64,000 bases of DNA from Plazaster borealis (lineage: Eukaryota; Echinodermata; Asteroidea; Forcipulatida; Labidiasteridae). How positions within the stretch are numbered: the first letter of the stretch is position 1; each line of letters begins with the position of its first letter. Shown here piece after piece: positions 20,311 through 31,625 of the stretch. The stretch lies in assembly GCA_021014325.1 (NCBI GenBank), contig CM037461.1, forward strand, positions 2,815,501-2,879,500. Direction: 5' to 3'. The notes beneath the pieces are model-generated. The model was not told where the DNA came from, ran no database searches, and saw only the letters and a program-made list of their open reading frames with translations. The translations under genes were made by a program, and so were the position numbers.

Positions 20311-20654
20311 CGAATTTTTTTCTTTCTTTTTCACCAACAGTTTTGCCACAAATTCATTATTTTATCGTCGTATCTACTAAAACAGCATTAACGTTACGTA
20401 CGGGTTTTAAATTGTCAAAACATTGTATCTCGCTTAAAATAGCCCGGATGTACACACAAAACAAGTAGGCGCCGAGATACGACGTTTTTGCACTGATGCG
20501 AAGATATCATGTTATGTGACACCTGAGTTGATCCTTGTGATTGGATGATTGTAGGTCACGTGGCAGATCGTTCTAATCAAACCAGTACTCAGGCTTATGA
20601 CATAAACCGTGCATTTTGATAATTCACCGTGCATTTTCGTCCCATCCTTTTTGA

Positions 20655-20836
20655 CTATAGACCTTATGCATTGACGTCATCCTAACGCCATATTAGAGGT
20701 AAACTGATGATGAGACTTATGGAAACGCACAGATTTGTACGCGCCGCGAAAAGGAATGGCCAATGAAAAAACCTGCTTTTGACCTGTTGGCGAGGAGGGC
20801 GCGCTGCTCCAATGACGTAAAGTGCATAAGGTCTAT
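20655..20836. mobile_element. TAGACCTTATGCA MITE, copy 2
   Basis: TAGACCTTATGCATTGACGT at the left, TGACGTAAAGTGCATAAGGT then CTA at the right, with TA on both outer sides. The first eight bases TAGACCTT equal those of the ISL2EU element ends at 37281 and 45015. Confidence 0.8.
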
Positions 20837-21187
20837 TTTACACTAGACCACACCATGCATTGATAAAGTAGTGCAAAGCGCCCGCGTAGCTAATACAAGA
20901 AAACAATCTTATCCAGTTTTTATATTCCCATTCCATAGTTTTACCTCCAATCGAATACATCAACGAATCAAATGACGAAGATGGATGTGGCTGTTATATA
21001 ACAAAAATCTTCAATGTTTTGCATCCATACAATGGAGAGAATCAATATTTCAATTCGTTGAAAGGTGGAATGTTTCTTATTTCAACTCATAAACATATTC
21101 TCACAATTGCACACAGAAACATGCATATATATGTTTACTTCGAGAAAAAGTAGTAAGCAATATTTAATGAGTTCATGCAAAACTTAC

Positions 21188-21273
21188 CTGTGATTTGTGT
21201 GTAATAAACGTTTCATCCTCTATCGAGCCGTTTGGATCGTTGGTATCGTACCACGCAGTCCAACGAAATGTGG
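21188..21273 (-). CDS. Receptor exon: WxxW domain 3, N-terminal half
   Basis: 86 bp, phase 1 in, phase 0 out. Acceptor TACGCACAG, donor GTAAGTTTT. Encodes FRWTAWYDTNDPNGSIEDET, the diagnostic W..W, the DP turn and the acidic D.ET of the Mucin2_WxxW start, and ends THKSQ. It joins in frame to 18718-18913. Confidence 0.9.
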
Positions 21274-21364
21274 CTGTGCGTAAAAATGTGAACATGTTAC
21301 GTCTTAAGTATACAATTACCCTTTAAAAACCCAACGAGTCACGTCTTTCTTGCTAAGGGAATAA

Positions 21365-21675
21365 TAAATTGCCATTTTCCCTCTGTGTTGCATACACTCT
21401 GTGTTGTATACACTTTAAGTTGCATGCACTCTGTGTTGCATACACCTGTGTTACATACACTATGTGTTGAATACACTCTGTGTTGCATAAACTCTGCGTT
21501 GCATACACTCTGTGTTATAAACACCCTGTATTGGACACACTCTGTGTTATAAACACCCTGTGTTGCATACACTCTGTGTTGCATACACCTGTGTTACATA
21601 CGCTATGTGTTGAATACACTCTGTTTTGCGTACACTCTGTGTTGCATACACTCTGTGTTGCATACACTCTGTGAA
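21365..21675. repeat. 16-bp minisatellite, about 19 copies
   Basis: Unit TGTTGCATACACTCTG with point variants (TTATAAACACCCTG, TTACATACGCTATG). Lies in the intron between the WxxW 2 and WxxW 3 exons. Open frames on both strands here are artefacts of the repeat. Confidence 0.95.
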
Positions 21676-21712
21676 ATTTACAAGATGCAACTCATTTATA
21701 AGATATACTTAC

Positions 21713-21911
21713 GTTCCGGACAGGAGTAACAAACTGTGTAGTCGTAACACGAGTCACTACCCATGTTATTCTGATCTGCACCTACGCACACCAAACCGGA
21801 TGATACCGTGCAGTTGATGCTAAATGTCTGCCCACTCTCAAATGATGGGATGTCCTCATAAACGGTACGGCATTGGATGTCGGTCGGGTTATCGCAGAGA
21901 AGATCAAATGC
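21713..21911 (-). CDS. Receptor exon: WxxW domain 2, C-terminal half
   Basis: 199 bp, phase 0 in, phase 1 out. Acceptor ATTCTGAAG, donor GTAAGTAT. Encodes LLCDNPTDIQCRTV, INCTVSSGLVCVGADQNN and CYDYTVCYSCPE, the usual second-half pattern with an extra Cys before SCP. It completes 24858-24940. The pyrimidine tract of the acceptor is short and A-rich, the weakest splice site in this gene. Confidence 0.88.
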
Positions 21912-21961
21912 CTTCAGAATAAGAATGACAGGTTTGTTTGAATGACCTGAAAACGTTCAGT

Positions 21962-22200
21962 TACACTCAGCATTGACACGGAAACCGGGTCCCTGGGACC
22001 TGACACATTTTTCGGTCAAGCTGACCCCTAAAAAATTGTTTCAGCAAAGGATTTTAACCCGGAATCTGGGACGGTTTGACCCATTTCTGCGTTATTTTTG
22101 ACACAGATTCTGGGTCATTCTGGCCCAGAAATGGGTAAGGCCCTACGGGACCAAGAATCCGGGTCAATTCTGAACCAGGAGTTTTCAGGATGTATCGTAC
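21962..22200 (+). mobile_element. TCTGGGTC-family repeat
   Basis: Repeated GACCCATTTCTG/TTCTGGGTCATTCTGGCCC blocks; begins near TTACACTCAGCATTG. Same family as 18063 and 19962. Confidence 0.65.
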
Positions 22201-23349
22201 AAATACATGCCGATCTTGTGAGTGTTCTCTCGTCGCACTTTCATTTAAAGATTCCCAATGACAAAACCTTTAATAGTTCAATAGCTCAATTTATTTCCAC
22301 TCAATCATTTAAAATGACAAAATATAACATTACAGGAGAAAAACTGAATAGATTAAGTGGAGGAGGTCTCCTAAAAGCAGCGTGTTGGGTGGAGAGCCCC
22401 CAAATTTGTGTACATACATACGTATATATGAGAAAGAACAATGTAAAGAGTAGACTGAAATAATTGAAGGCACACAAACTAGTTACACATGAAAAGACAA
22501 ACAGATGGCGGTGTGGAGATAAGTAGATAAGTAGAGACATTATTGGCAGAAGTAGAATCAATAAAATAGTGAGCCTAACAAAACAGAATAATGATTAATA
22601 CAATCAAACAAGGTATTTTTGTAACAGTACCGTTTTAAGTTTAACAACAAAAAAGATATAAGGCTCTTGCATTGTTTAGAGTAGCGCTATAGGAGTTCCA
22701 ATACTTAGGTCCTTGAAAAGAAACACAATTAATGGATTTGGTTGAATGAACACAGGGGATGTGGAAACCATCTGAGAGATAGTTGGATAAGACTGGATTT
22801 GAGAATAAAGCATAAGCATATTCTCAACTATATGGTTGATACTGTGTTTCGGAGGCACACCAATGTTTACTTTTAGCCTTTTTGAAAGCTAATGATGTCA
22901 AAAAAACAAGCAACAACGAAAATGTATCATGAAGTGTATTTTTCTTGGAGGCAGATTTGATTGATGCTTAACGATAAAAACGGTCATAAGGAGTTGGTTT
23001 TAGATTATACCATCATGTGAAGTTAATTCTCTGTAACTCAGCTATTATTTTCATCTTCGTGAAATTGCCAGAATTAGTGTAGGGATGCGGGAGGGAGGCC
23101 GGTCCTGAAATTGGACGAGCATTTGAAGACCATAACAAATAAAGATTCACAGGATGACGAGAATCTAAGATGAACTCAATTTAAGAAGGCTCTGAAAACT
23201 CATCTAGATTTGAACAATGGCTTACATGTTTAAGTGTCTTGGTAAATCTTCTAGACCCTGTTTAGCGCTGTGTAACAATTTTTCGGAGCTTTCTTTAAAG
23301 CATCCAAGGAAGGGGAAGAGCTGATGCACTGTGGAAGCTCATAACAGAG
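22201..23349. other. Intron, repeat-derived, no coding signal
   Basis: Includes GGGAGGGAGGCCGGTCCTGA near 23090, shared with 7760. No domain or RNA gene is recognised. Confidence 0.35.
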
Positions 23350-24810
23350 TCCAGGAACAAGTGCCTGGAATGAATGGTCACCAGCTGTGCTGTATGTTTT
23401 GGGCACATAGAGTAGGGTAATGTCTAAACTCTGTCATCAGCTGTGCTGTATGTTCTGGAAACATCGAGTAGGTATTGTCTAAACTTGGTCACCAGCTGTG
23501 CGGTAGGTTCTGGGCACATGGAGAAGGGTAATGTCTAAAATTGGTCACCAGCTGTACTGTATGCTCAGGGCATATGGAGAAGGGTAATTTCTGAACTTGG
23601 TCACCAGCTGTGCTGTATGTTCTGGGCACATGAAGAAGGGTAATTTCTGAACTTGGTAACCAGCTGTGCTGTATGTTCTGGAAACATCGAGTAGGGTACT
23701 GGCTAAACTTGGTCACCAGCTGTGCTGTATGTTCTGGGCACTTGGAGAAGGGTAATTTCTGAACTTGGCCACCAGCTGTACGGTATGTTCTGGCACATGG
23801 AGAAGGGTAATGTCTGAACTTGGTCACCAGCTGTGCTGTATGTTCTGGGCACACGGAGACGGGTAATGTCTGAACTTGGCCAATGGAGAAGGATAATGTC
23901 TAAACTTGGTAACCAGCTGTGCTGTATGTTCTGGAAACATCGAGTAGGGTACTGGCTAAACTTGGTCACCAGCTGTGCTGTATGTTCTGGGCACTTGGAG
24001 AAGGGTAATTTCTGAACTTTGTCACCAGCTGTGATGTTTGTTCTGGTCACACGAGCGAGGGTTACACAGTTTATTATTTTTAGTACCTGTTGATGATCTG
24101 TCAGCGTTTCTCTGGTAAAGTCTGAACTTGGTAACCAGTTGTGCTGTATCTTCTGGGAACATGGAAAAGGGTAATGTCTGAAATTGGTCACCAGCTGTGC
24201 TGTATGTTCTGGGCACACGGAGAAGGATAATGTCTAAACTTGGTCACCAGCTGTGCTGTATGTTCTGGGCACATAGGGTAATGTCTAAACTTGGTAACCA
24301 GCTGTGCTGTATGGTCTGGGCACATTGAGAAGGGTAATGTCTAAACTTGGTCACCACCTGTGCTGTATGTTCTGGGCACATGGAGAAGGGTAATGTCTAA
24401 ACTTTGTCACCAGCTGTGCTGTATGTTCTGGGCACATGGAGAAGGGTAAAGTCTGAACTTGGTCACCAGTTGTGCTGTATCTTCTGGGAACATGGAGAAG
24501 GGTAATGTCTGAAATTGGTCACCAGCTGTGCTGTATGCTCTGGGCACACGGAGAAGGATAATGTCTACACTTGGTCACCAGCTGTGCTGTATGTTCTGGG
24601 CACATAGGGTAATGTCTAAACTTGGTAACCAGCTGTGCTGTATGTTCTGGGCACATGGAAAAGGTTAGTGTCAAACTTGGTCACCAGCTGCGCTGTATGT
24701 TCTGGGCACATTGAGAAGGGTAATGTCTAAACTTGGTCACCACCTGTGCTGTATGTTCTGGGCACATGGAGAAGGGTAATGTCTAAACTTTGTCACCAGC
24801 TGTGATGTTT
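23350..24810. repeat. About 56-bp minisatellite, about 25 copies
   Basis: The core CTTGGTCACCAGCTGTGCTG then TATGTTCTGGGCACATGGAG and AAGGGTAATGTCTAAA repeats about 25 times at 52-57 bp spacing. Variants are shared between distant units (CATCGAGTAGG, CACATAGGGTAATG), showing block duplications. Long open frames across it are periodic artefacts. It abuts the WxxW 2 exon and has picked up a piece of it at 24030-24113. Confidence 0.95.
24030..24113 (-). pseudogene. Partial copy of the WxxW 2 exon end inside the minisatellite
   Basis: 24010-24113 is nearly identical to 24788-24890. That block includes the last part of the real exon (GTTGATGATCTGTCAGCGTT in plus orientation), its donor, and the adjoining TTATTATTTTTAG. 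The copy lacks the exon's Trp-bearing 5' part and acceptor, and instead runs straight back into repeat units. Confidence 0.88.
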
Positions 24811-24857
24811 GTTCTGGTCACACGAGCGAGGGTTACACAGTTTATTATTTTTAGTAC

Positions 24858-24940
24858 CTGTTGATGATCTGTCAGCGTTTCTCTGTCGTCCCCATCGGAC
24901 GGTTCATCGGCGCTTAACCATGGAGTCCAGTACATGTCAC
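24858..24940 (-). CDS. Receptor exon: WxxW domain 2, N-terminal half
   Basis: 83 bp, phase 1 in, phase 0 out. Acceptor ATATTACAG, donor GTACTA. Encodes MYWTPWLSADEPSDGDDRET and LTDHQQ. Joins in frame to 21713-21911 across the minisatellite-bearing intron. Confidence 0.9.
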
Positions 24941-24989
24941 CTGTAATATGTTAAGGAATATTTAAAAAAGGCAAACACAGTTTGCAATT

Positions 24990-25315
24990 AATTAATAAAT
25001 TACTCCAAAAATTAATGACCATAAACACTTACTTGGTAAGAAGCACTGCAGCTGTTGATCCAGTATTTTGAGAAAAGATTCCCTTTAAAGGAATGTGGTT
25101 TTAGAGAGAAAGAGAGGGATTCAAAAACATTTCAATCTGAAAAACTTTTCCTGCATGAAATGTTTTTCAGATTGTATATTTCATGTTCATCTTCATGTGT
25201 GGACATTTTAACCACTACAGATTTTCGGCAATATCTCAAAAACACTACCACCTTTTGAAATTAAATTTTCACAGGTTAGTTTTATTGTATTTATCTACAT
25301 TTATATAGGATTAAA
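24990..25315 (+). mobile_element. GGTAATTACTC-family repeat, short subtype, 5' truncated
   Basis: CACTTACTTGGTAAGAAGCA, inverted CATTTCAATCTGAAAAAC/GTTTTTCAGATTG and CAATATCTCAAAAACAC identify it. Confidence 0.75.
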
Positions 25316-25324
25316 ATGATCGAA

Positions 25325-26066
25325 CTGTTAAAGGGTCTGTATACGTCAGGTAATTACTCATAAAATGAATGGCAATAAAAACTTACTTTGTAGGAAGTAC
25401 AGCAGCTTCTGATAGTATAAAGCATTTTGAGAAACATTTCACTTTGAAGTAGGCCTAATGTGGTTATGGAGAGAACCAACGTACAACTCTACTCACTGGC
25501 CCTCGCTGGGTATCGAACCAGGGTCACAGTGGTGAGAGGCGAGCGCTTTACGCTCTAGCCAACCATGCCGCCCCACGATGACCGGCACACACACCTCTGG
25601 ACGACAGACCACGAGGAAGTGTGCCCGATGGCTTATATACTGCTCAAATTATTGAAATACGTAATAAAACATTCCGTCTGTGTGGTCGGCTCTGCTGCAT
25701 AATACTATCATCAGAGTATACAAACTGCCCCAGCCGAGAGTTCGTGACCCCGTGTCGGATTACACACATGGCTAACGACTGGCAGAATGAATTATTAAAA
25801 ACCGCCCGAATCAGTACTTTTACGATAACGACCACAAGAGGGTGGTAGTAATTTTTTAACGAACTACAATTTGAAATGTCGAATTCATTTACTGACTCTT
25901 CTCCTGCGTGAAAATACCGCTCCAAATTTTCGGCGAAATCTCAAAAACGCTACCACCTTTTGAAATGAAACTTTCACAGGTTAGTTTTATGGTATATATC
26001 TACAATTAAATATAATTGACACAAACAGTAGGTTCCAATTACTAAACGTATCCCACCCCTTTAACT
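25325..26066 (+). mobile_element. GGTAATTACTC-family repeat with a SINE insertion
   Basis: The left end AAAGGGTCTGTATACGTCAG and the right end TACTAAACGTATCCCACCCC are inverse-like. The interior body is split: a reverse tRNA-like SINE lies at about 25495-25580, and unrelated sequence extends to about 25850. Confidence 0.7.
25495..25580 (-). mobile_element. tRNA-derived SINE head (reverse)
   Basis: Minus strand: GGCATGGTTGGCTAGAGCGT (A box) and CCTGGTTCGATACCCAGCGA (B box) with a CGCTCGCCTCTCACCACTGT middle. The cloverleaf is plausible but is fused to repeat sequence, so it reads as a SINE head rather than a tRNA gene. Confidence 0.7.
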
Positions 26067-26125
26067 GGTGAGATTCGGTACACAAATAATTGAATTAAAT
26101 GAAACTAATGCATCACAATACTTAC

Positions 26126-26437
26126 GCTTAAGGATGGTGACAAATTTTGACACAACTCCCCCCTTCATGATATCAGTCGCCTCACAGACAAGGATGACGT
26201 CAGTTGCGAAGTTCAACCCACGGACCATCAACACGGACCGCCTCCTGTAGGTGTTGGGAAAGCTTTCGTAGATAGCGACTTCTGATGAAGGAGATACCAG
26301 GTAGAAATGGGCCCCGTCATCAGAGCGGTACCAGGTGATGGTGGGGCGACTTCCAGATTTCGCTAAGCACTCCAGCTCCACATCGAAGCTGTCGTCATGG
26401 CTGTACCTTCTAATGTAATATAACACCAGGTTCGATT
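26126..26437 (-). CDS. Receptor exon: Ig domain (after LamG)
   Basis: 104 codons, phase 1 to 1. Acceptor ATCCGTGCAG, donor GTAAGTATT. VELEC, ITWYRSDDG and DVILVCEATD give the Cys-Trp-Cys Ig core with about 60 residues between cysteines. The F-strand tyrosine is replaced (ILVC). It ends VTILKR in the G strand. Follows the LamG exon and precedes WxxW 2. Confidence 0.88.
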
Positions 26438-26489
26438 CTGCACGGATTTTATTGAAATGAAAATTGTTTTACAATGAAAATAATAATAA

Positions 26490-29400
26490 TAATAACGAGA
26501 GCTTCATTGCATTTGTGCACAAATGCCGAGCAGTTTCGCCAATAACATTTTCAAATCAGTTAGCTATTTATGACTTAAAGGTGCAAAAAATTAAACAAAT
26601 CATACAAAATCATGTGATGACGTCATCATGCTGTCATTTCATAATTTACAGCAACTTCCCAATATCTAACAACATATCAAGTTTCAACATGATCGCCTTA
26701 ATACTTCGGGAGACATTCGACTTCAAAAAAGGCACCTTTAACGCCGCGTCACGTGACCCCCGATGACGTCATTGATCTGAAACTTTACACATACAATGGC
26801 TGCCTGACGATCAACAAATGTGTCAATTTTGAAGTGATTACAAAAAACTTCACCACACACATATTCAAAAAGTCCATTTTGAAGAGTTTTCAACCTGCCG
26901 CTAGAGGGCGCTCTTGTATATCGTGACGTCATCGATATTTTTGTTTAACTGCCCACCCTTGCCTGACACTAACATCGTTGAAAGCAACTTCATATCTTTT
27001 GCCACTTTTGAATTGCATGGCAGTTCCGATTTTGACCCGTTTCGACCGGAAGTAGAGGTCAAGTGAGATCACGCACACGAAATAAAATAAAGACCTAATA
27101 TATCCCTACCTAATCCCGCAAACAGAAACCTACGGTCTCTTGTGCCTGATTTGATATAGATTTTCAAATAATTAAATAAAAAACCTTTATGATGACGTCA
27201 TCACCTGTCACGTGACGTCATCATGACATCCTTGTTTTAGGATCATTAATCCACCAATGCCATTCATCACTGAAAGTTTCATTGCAATTGCTCTTTAGGA
27301 ACTATGCAAAACGCCGCTTAGAACGATTGTGCGTTATCTCAATGGCTTTTTTTTACTGAAACAGGAAAATAATAATTGCATTTGTGCACAAATGCAGAGC
27401 TGTTTCGTGTATAATTTTTTTCAAATTAATCAAGTGAATATGAAAGTGTTGTAGTGTGTATATAATCAACTTAATAATACAATATTTAATGCCTTGTGAG
27501 ATGGAATTCATTGTCTACATATATATCTTGTAAAACTGTACCTTTAAGATAATATAACCTGAGAAATGATGACGTCATGATGACGTGAAATATTTTTCGA
27601 ATGAGTAATGACATATCAAGCCTGTTTAAAAAAGAATTTGGAATAAAGCATTTTCCGTTAGCAATTTCTGACTTAAAGGGGCAAAAAATGAAAAAATAAT
27701 AACAAATCATGTGATGACGTCATCATTACGTCATTACAAATTTATCAGGAACTTACCATTATCTAACGACTTGCCAAGTTTCAACATGATCGCACTAATA
27801 CTTCGGGAGATATACGACTTCAAAAAGTGCACCTTTAATGCCGCGTCACGTGACCTCCAATAACGTCATTGATCTGAAACTTCACACATATGATGGCTGT
27901 CTGACAATCACCATGTGTGTACATTTTGAAGTGACTGCACAAAACTTCACCACACACATCTTCAAAAAGTCCATTTTGAAGAGTTTTCAACCTGTCGCCA
28001 GAGGGCGCTGTTGCGTATTGTGACGTCATTGATATTTTCTTGAACTGCCCACCCTTGCCAGACACTAATATCATTAAAAGCAACTTCGTAACTTTTGCCA
28101 CTTTTGAATTACGAGGCACTTCCGGTTTCGACCGGAAGTAGAGGTCATGTGAGGTCACGCACACTGAATAAAATGAAGACCTTTTTTATCCCTACCCAAT
28201 CCCGCAAACAGAAAGCTACGGTCTCTTGTGGCTGATTTGATACGGATTTTCAAATATTTAAAATAGAAACCTTTAAGATGACGTCACGTGACAGGTGATG
28301 ACGTCATCATGACGAATTTCTTTTAGGACCTTCCTTGCACCAATACCTCTCATCCCTAAAAGTTTCATTGCAATTGCTCTTTAGAAACTATGCAAAAGGC
28401 TGCTTGGAACGATTGTGCGTTATCTCAATGGCTTTTTTTTACTGAAACAGGAAAATAAAAATAAAACTAGACACGACTGCATTTGTGCACAAATGCAGAG
28501 CTGTTTCGCGAATATAATTTTCAAATTACTGAAGTGAATATGAAAGTGTCTTTGTATTCAAAGCAGTTATGATGTATCAAGCCTGTTCAAAAAAGAATTT
28601 TGATTATAGCATGCTCCGTTAGCAATTTATGACTTAAAGGGGCAAAAATGAAAAAATCATAACAAATCATGTGATGACGTCATCATGACGTCATTACAAG
28701 TTTACCAGGAACTTGCTATGACATATCAAGCCTGTTTAAAAAAATAATTTGGATTAAAGCATGTTCCGTTAGCAATTTCTGTTTTAAAGGGGTAAAAAAT
28801 GAAAAAATCATAACAAATCGTGTGATGACGTCATCGTTGCGTCATTTTAAAATTTACAGGAACTTACCAATATCTAACAACCTACCAAGTTCCAACATGA
28901 TCGCACTAATGCTTCGGGAGATATACGACTTCAAAAAGTGTACCTTTAATGCCGCGTCACGTGACCCCCGATGATGTCATTGATCTGAAACTTCACACAT
29001 ACGATGGCTGTCTGACGACCAACATATGTGTAAATTTTGAAGTAATTGCACAAAACTTCACCACACACATCTTCAAAAAGTCCATTTTGAAGAGTTTTCA
29101 ACCTGCCGCTAGAGGGCGCTCTTGCGTATTGTGACGTCATTGATTTTTTTTTGAACTGCCCATCCTTGCCAGACACTAACATCGTTAAAAGCAACTTCAT
29201 AACTTTTGCCACTTTTGAATTACGAGGCACTTGCGGTTTCGACCGGAAGTAGAGGTCAAGTGAGGTCACGCACACTGAATAAAATGAAGACCTATTTTAT
29301 CCCTACCCAATTACGCAAACATAAATCTACGGTCTCTTGTGGCTGATTTGATACGGATTTTCAAATATTTAAAATAGAAACCTTTAAGATGACGTCACGT

Positions 29401-30520
29401 GACAGGTGATGACGTCATCATAACGAATTTCTTTTAGGACCTTCCTTGCACCTATACCTTGTATCACTGAAAGTTTCATTGTAATTGCTTATTAGGAACT
29501 ATGCAAAAGGCCGCATGGAAGAACCGTGCGTTATCTTAATGGCATTTTGTCTGAAACAGAAAAAAAAAAAAATGATGACGTCATGATGACGTCAAATATT
29601 TTTCAAATCAGTAATGACATATCAAGCCTGTTTTAAAAAGAATTTGGATTAAAGCATGTTCTGTTAGCAATTTCTGACTTAAAGGGGCAAAAAATCAAAA
29701 AAATCATAACAAATCGTATGATAATGTCATCATAACGTCATTATTAAATTTACAAGAACTTACCAATATCTAACAGCCTACCAAGTTTCAACATGATCGC
29801 ACTAATACTTCGGGAGATATACGACTTCAAAAAGTGCACCTTTAATGCCGCGTCACGTGACCCCCGATGACGTCATTGATCTGAAACTTCACACATATGA
29901 TTGCTGCCTGACGATCGACATGTGTGTAAAATTTGAAGTGATTGCACAAAACTTCACCACACACATCTTCCAAAAGTCCATTTTGAAGAGTTTTCAACCT
30001 GTCGCTAGAGGGCGCTGTTGCATTTTGTGACGACATCACTATTTTTTTTGAACTGCCCACCCTTGCCAGACACTAACATCGTTAAAAGCAAGTTCATAAC
30101 TTTTGCCACTTTTGAATTACGAGGGCACTTCCTGTTTCGACCGGAAGTAGAGGTCATGTGAGGTCACGCACAGAAAACAAAATGAAAACCTAATTTATCC
30201 CTACCCAATCCCGCAAACAAAATCCTACGGTCTCTTGTGGCTGATTTGATATAGATTTTCAAATATTTAAAATTAATTAACTTTAAGATGACGTCACGTG
30301 GCAGGTGATGACGTCATCATGACGGATTTGTTTTAGGACCTGTCGCCCACCAATACCTTTCATCACTGAAAGTTTCATTGCAATTGCTCTTTAGGAACTA
30401 TGTAAACAAATGCGTTGACTGAAACAGACAAATAAAAATAAAAATAATAATTAAAAAAAAAACTTTAACAAAAACAAGAGCTGTTTCGCAGCGCGCTACG
30501 CTGCGCGAAACAGCTAATAA
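26490..30520. repeat. Four tandem 0.9-1.1 kb CRE-rich repeat units
   Basis: Landmark GCCGCGTCACGTGAC recurs at 26743, 27840, 28951 and 29847, spacings 1097, 1111 and 896 bp. Units start near the palindrome GCATTTGTGCACAAATGC plus GAGCTGTTTCG and end near ACTGAAACAG. Each carries several TGACGTCA palindromes, CTAGAGGGCGCT and GACCGGAAGTAGAGGTCA. The repeated open frames of about 109 and 61 codons on opposite strands overlap each other and contain no known domain, so I do not call them genes. The last unit ends in a hairpin at 30480-30515 (AGCTGTTTCGC ... GCGAAACAGCT). The array fills the intron between the LamG and Ig exons. Confidence 0.9.
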
Positions 30521-30842
30521 TAATAATGAAGTATTATATAGTGCACGTATCCACCACTAAGGTGCGCAAGGCGCTTGAACAAAGAGAGACACATTTTAAG
30601 ACAGGTTTTGAAGTTTTTTATGATTATGAGACCGATATATGTAGCACCTTATAAGGGTTTAAAAGGTGCTGTGGCGCACTCGGCAGCCACTGTCAGAAAC
30701 ACCGGGCAAACCCCTTCTCTAACGATAAGTGTACTTGGTTCTTGTACGTGCATTACACAACACACGGGACCAACGGCTTTACGTCCCGTCCGAAGGACGA
30801 AGCAATAATGGTTAAGTGTCTTGCTTATTAAGGACACAAGTA

Positions 30843-30935
30843 TCATGACCGGGACTCGAACCCACACTCTGCTGATCCGAAACATCAGAGCTTGAGTCTG
30901 GTGCGCTTGACCTCTCGGCCATATAAAGGTCAAGG
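30843..30935 (-). mobile_element. tRNA-derived SINE (reverse)
   Basis: Minus strand: ATGGCCGAGAGGTCAAGCGC (A box) and GGGTTCGAGTCCCGGTCATG (B box), with CAAGCTCTGATGTTTCGGAT between. The body extends to about 30650 (GTTGGTCCCGTGTGTTGTGT). Confidence 0.82.
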
Positions 30936-31424
30936 ATTATATGGATATTGGACAAAGATGCACTTACTAGAGAAAAGGATCGGGTCGAGAAAGTTGAACT
31001 TAAAGGTTCCAAGTTTTTTTTCCCCACAGCGCGGTGTACGTGGAGCCTTCTGCCTGGCGCACACCGCGCTGTCTTTAGGCTCTGCGCACACCGCGCAGTC
31101 TTAATTTTGCGCAATGCGTGAATGCCGCGTGAGTGCCGCGATGAAGAGCAAAACAACCGTGAGTACCGAGTAGAAAATTGCCTTTTTTGAAGAAATTTTT
31201 GAACGTAACTTTAAAAAAGGCCATACAAGCATTATGAATGTATATTAAGTGTGTGGGGAAAGTTTTTGGTGGAGAGTACAAAGGAAACTTCAGTTATTGA
31301 TGGCGAACGATCGTAAAACTTTCACCTATCAACGATGATTTCAAAAACGTATAGCGTTAAGGAGGGCCAAAATATTAGACCCCTATAGGGCTCACGGGGG
31401 AGCCTTATAGTTTCTAGAATTAAC
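30936..31424. other. Intron, local CACCGCGC repeats
   Basis: At 31025-31100 the motif CACACCGCGC occurs several times. No gene seen. Confidence 0.4.
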
Positions 31425-31612
31425 TTAAACGAATCTGAATGAGAAAAACGAAATCATGTGTGCACGAAAAACGAAATTGAATACATTCTAATAGCTAAAA
31501 AGAAACGCTAGTTTGAATGATTTGTGGAAAATGCCTAAGTTTGAATGCGTGTTATAGAAATTGAATGATTTTTTTTTGCTGAAACTGGCCGGGAAAGCCC
31601 AACATACAAGAG
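31425..31612 (-). mobile_element. CCCGGCCAATTTCAG element, partial copy
   Basis: Reverse-oriented relative of 50177-50665: GAATGAGAAAAACGAAAT, GAATGCGTGTTATAGAAATT and GAAACTGGCCGGGAAAGCCC. It ends 13 bp before the LamG exon donor. Confidence 0.7.
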
Positions 31613-31625
31613 AAATGCTACTTAC

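Noticed and set aside
21365..21675. CRISPR-like array
   Set aside because: Head-to-tail 16-bp units without spacers, in an animal genome.
23489..24218. Long minus-strand frames with repeated EHTAQLVTKF-type peptides
   Set aside because: Generated by the roughly 56-bp minisatellite; frames switch between units and there is no start, splice or domain evidence.
27835..30060. Similar 61- to 109-codon frames on both strands in the CRE-rich array
   Set aside because: They recur because the unit is tandemly repeated, overlap each other on opposite strands, and match no known domain.
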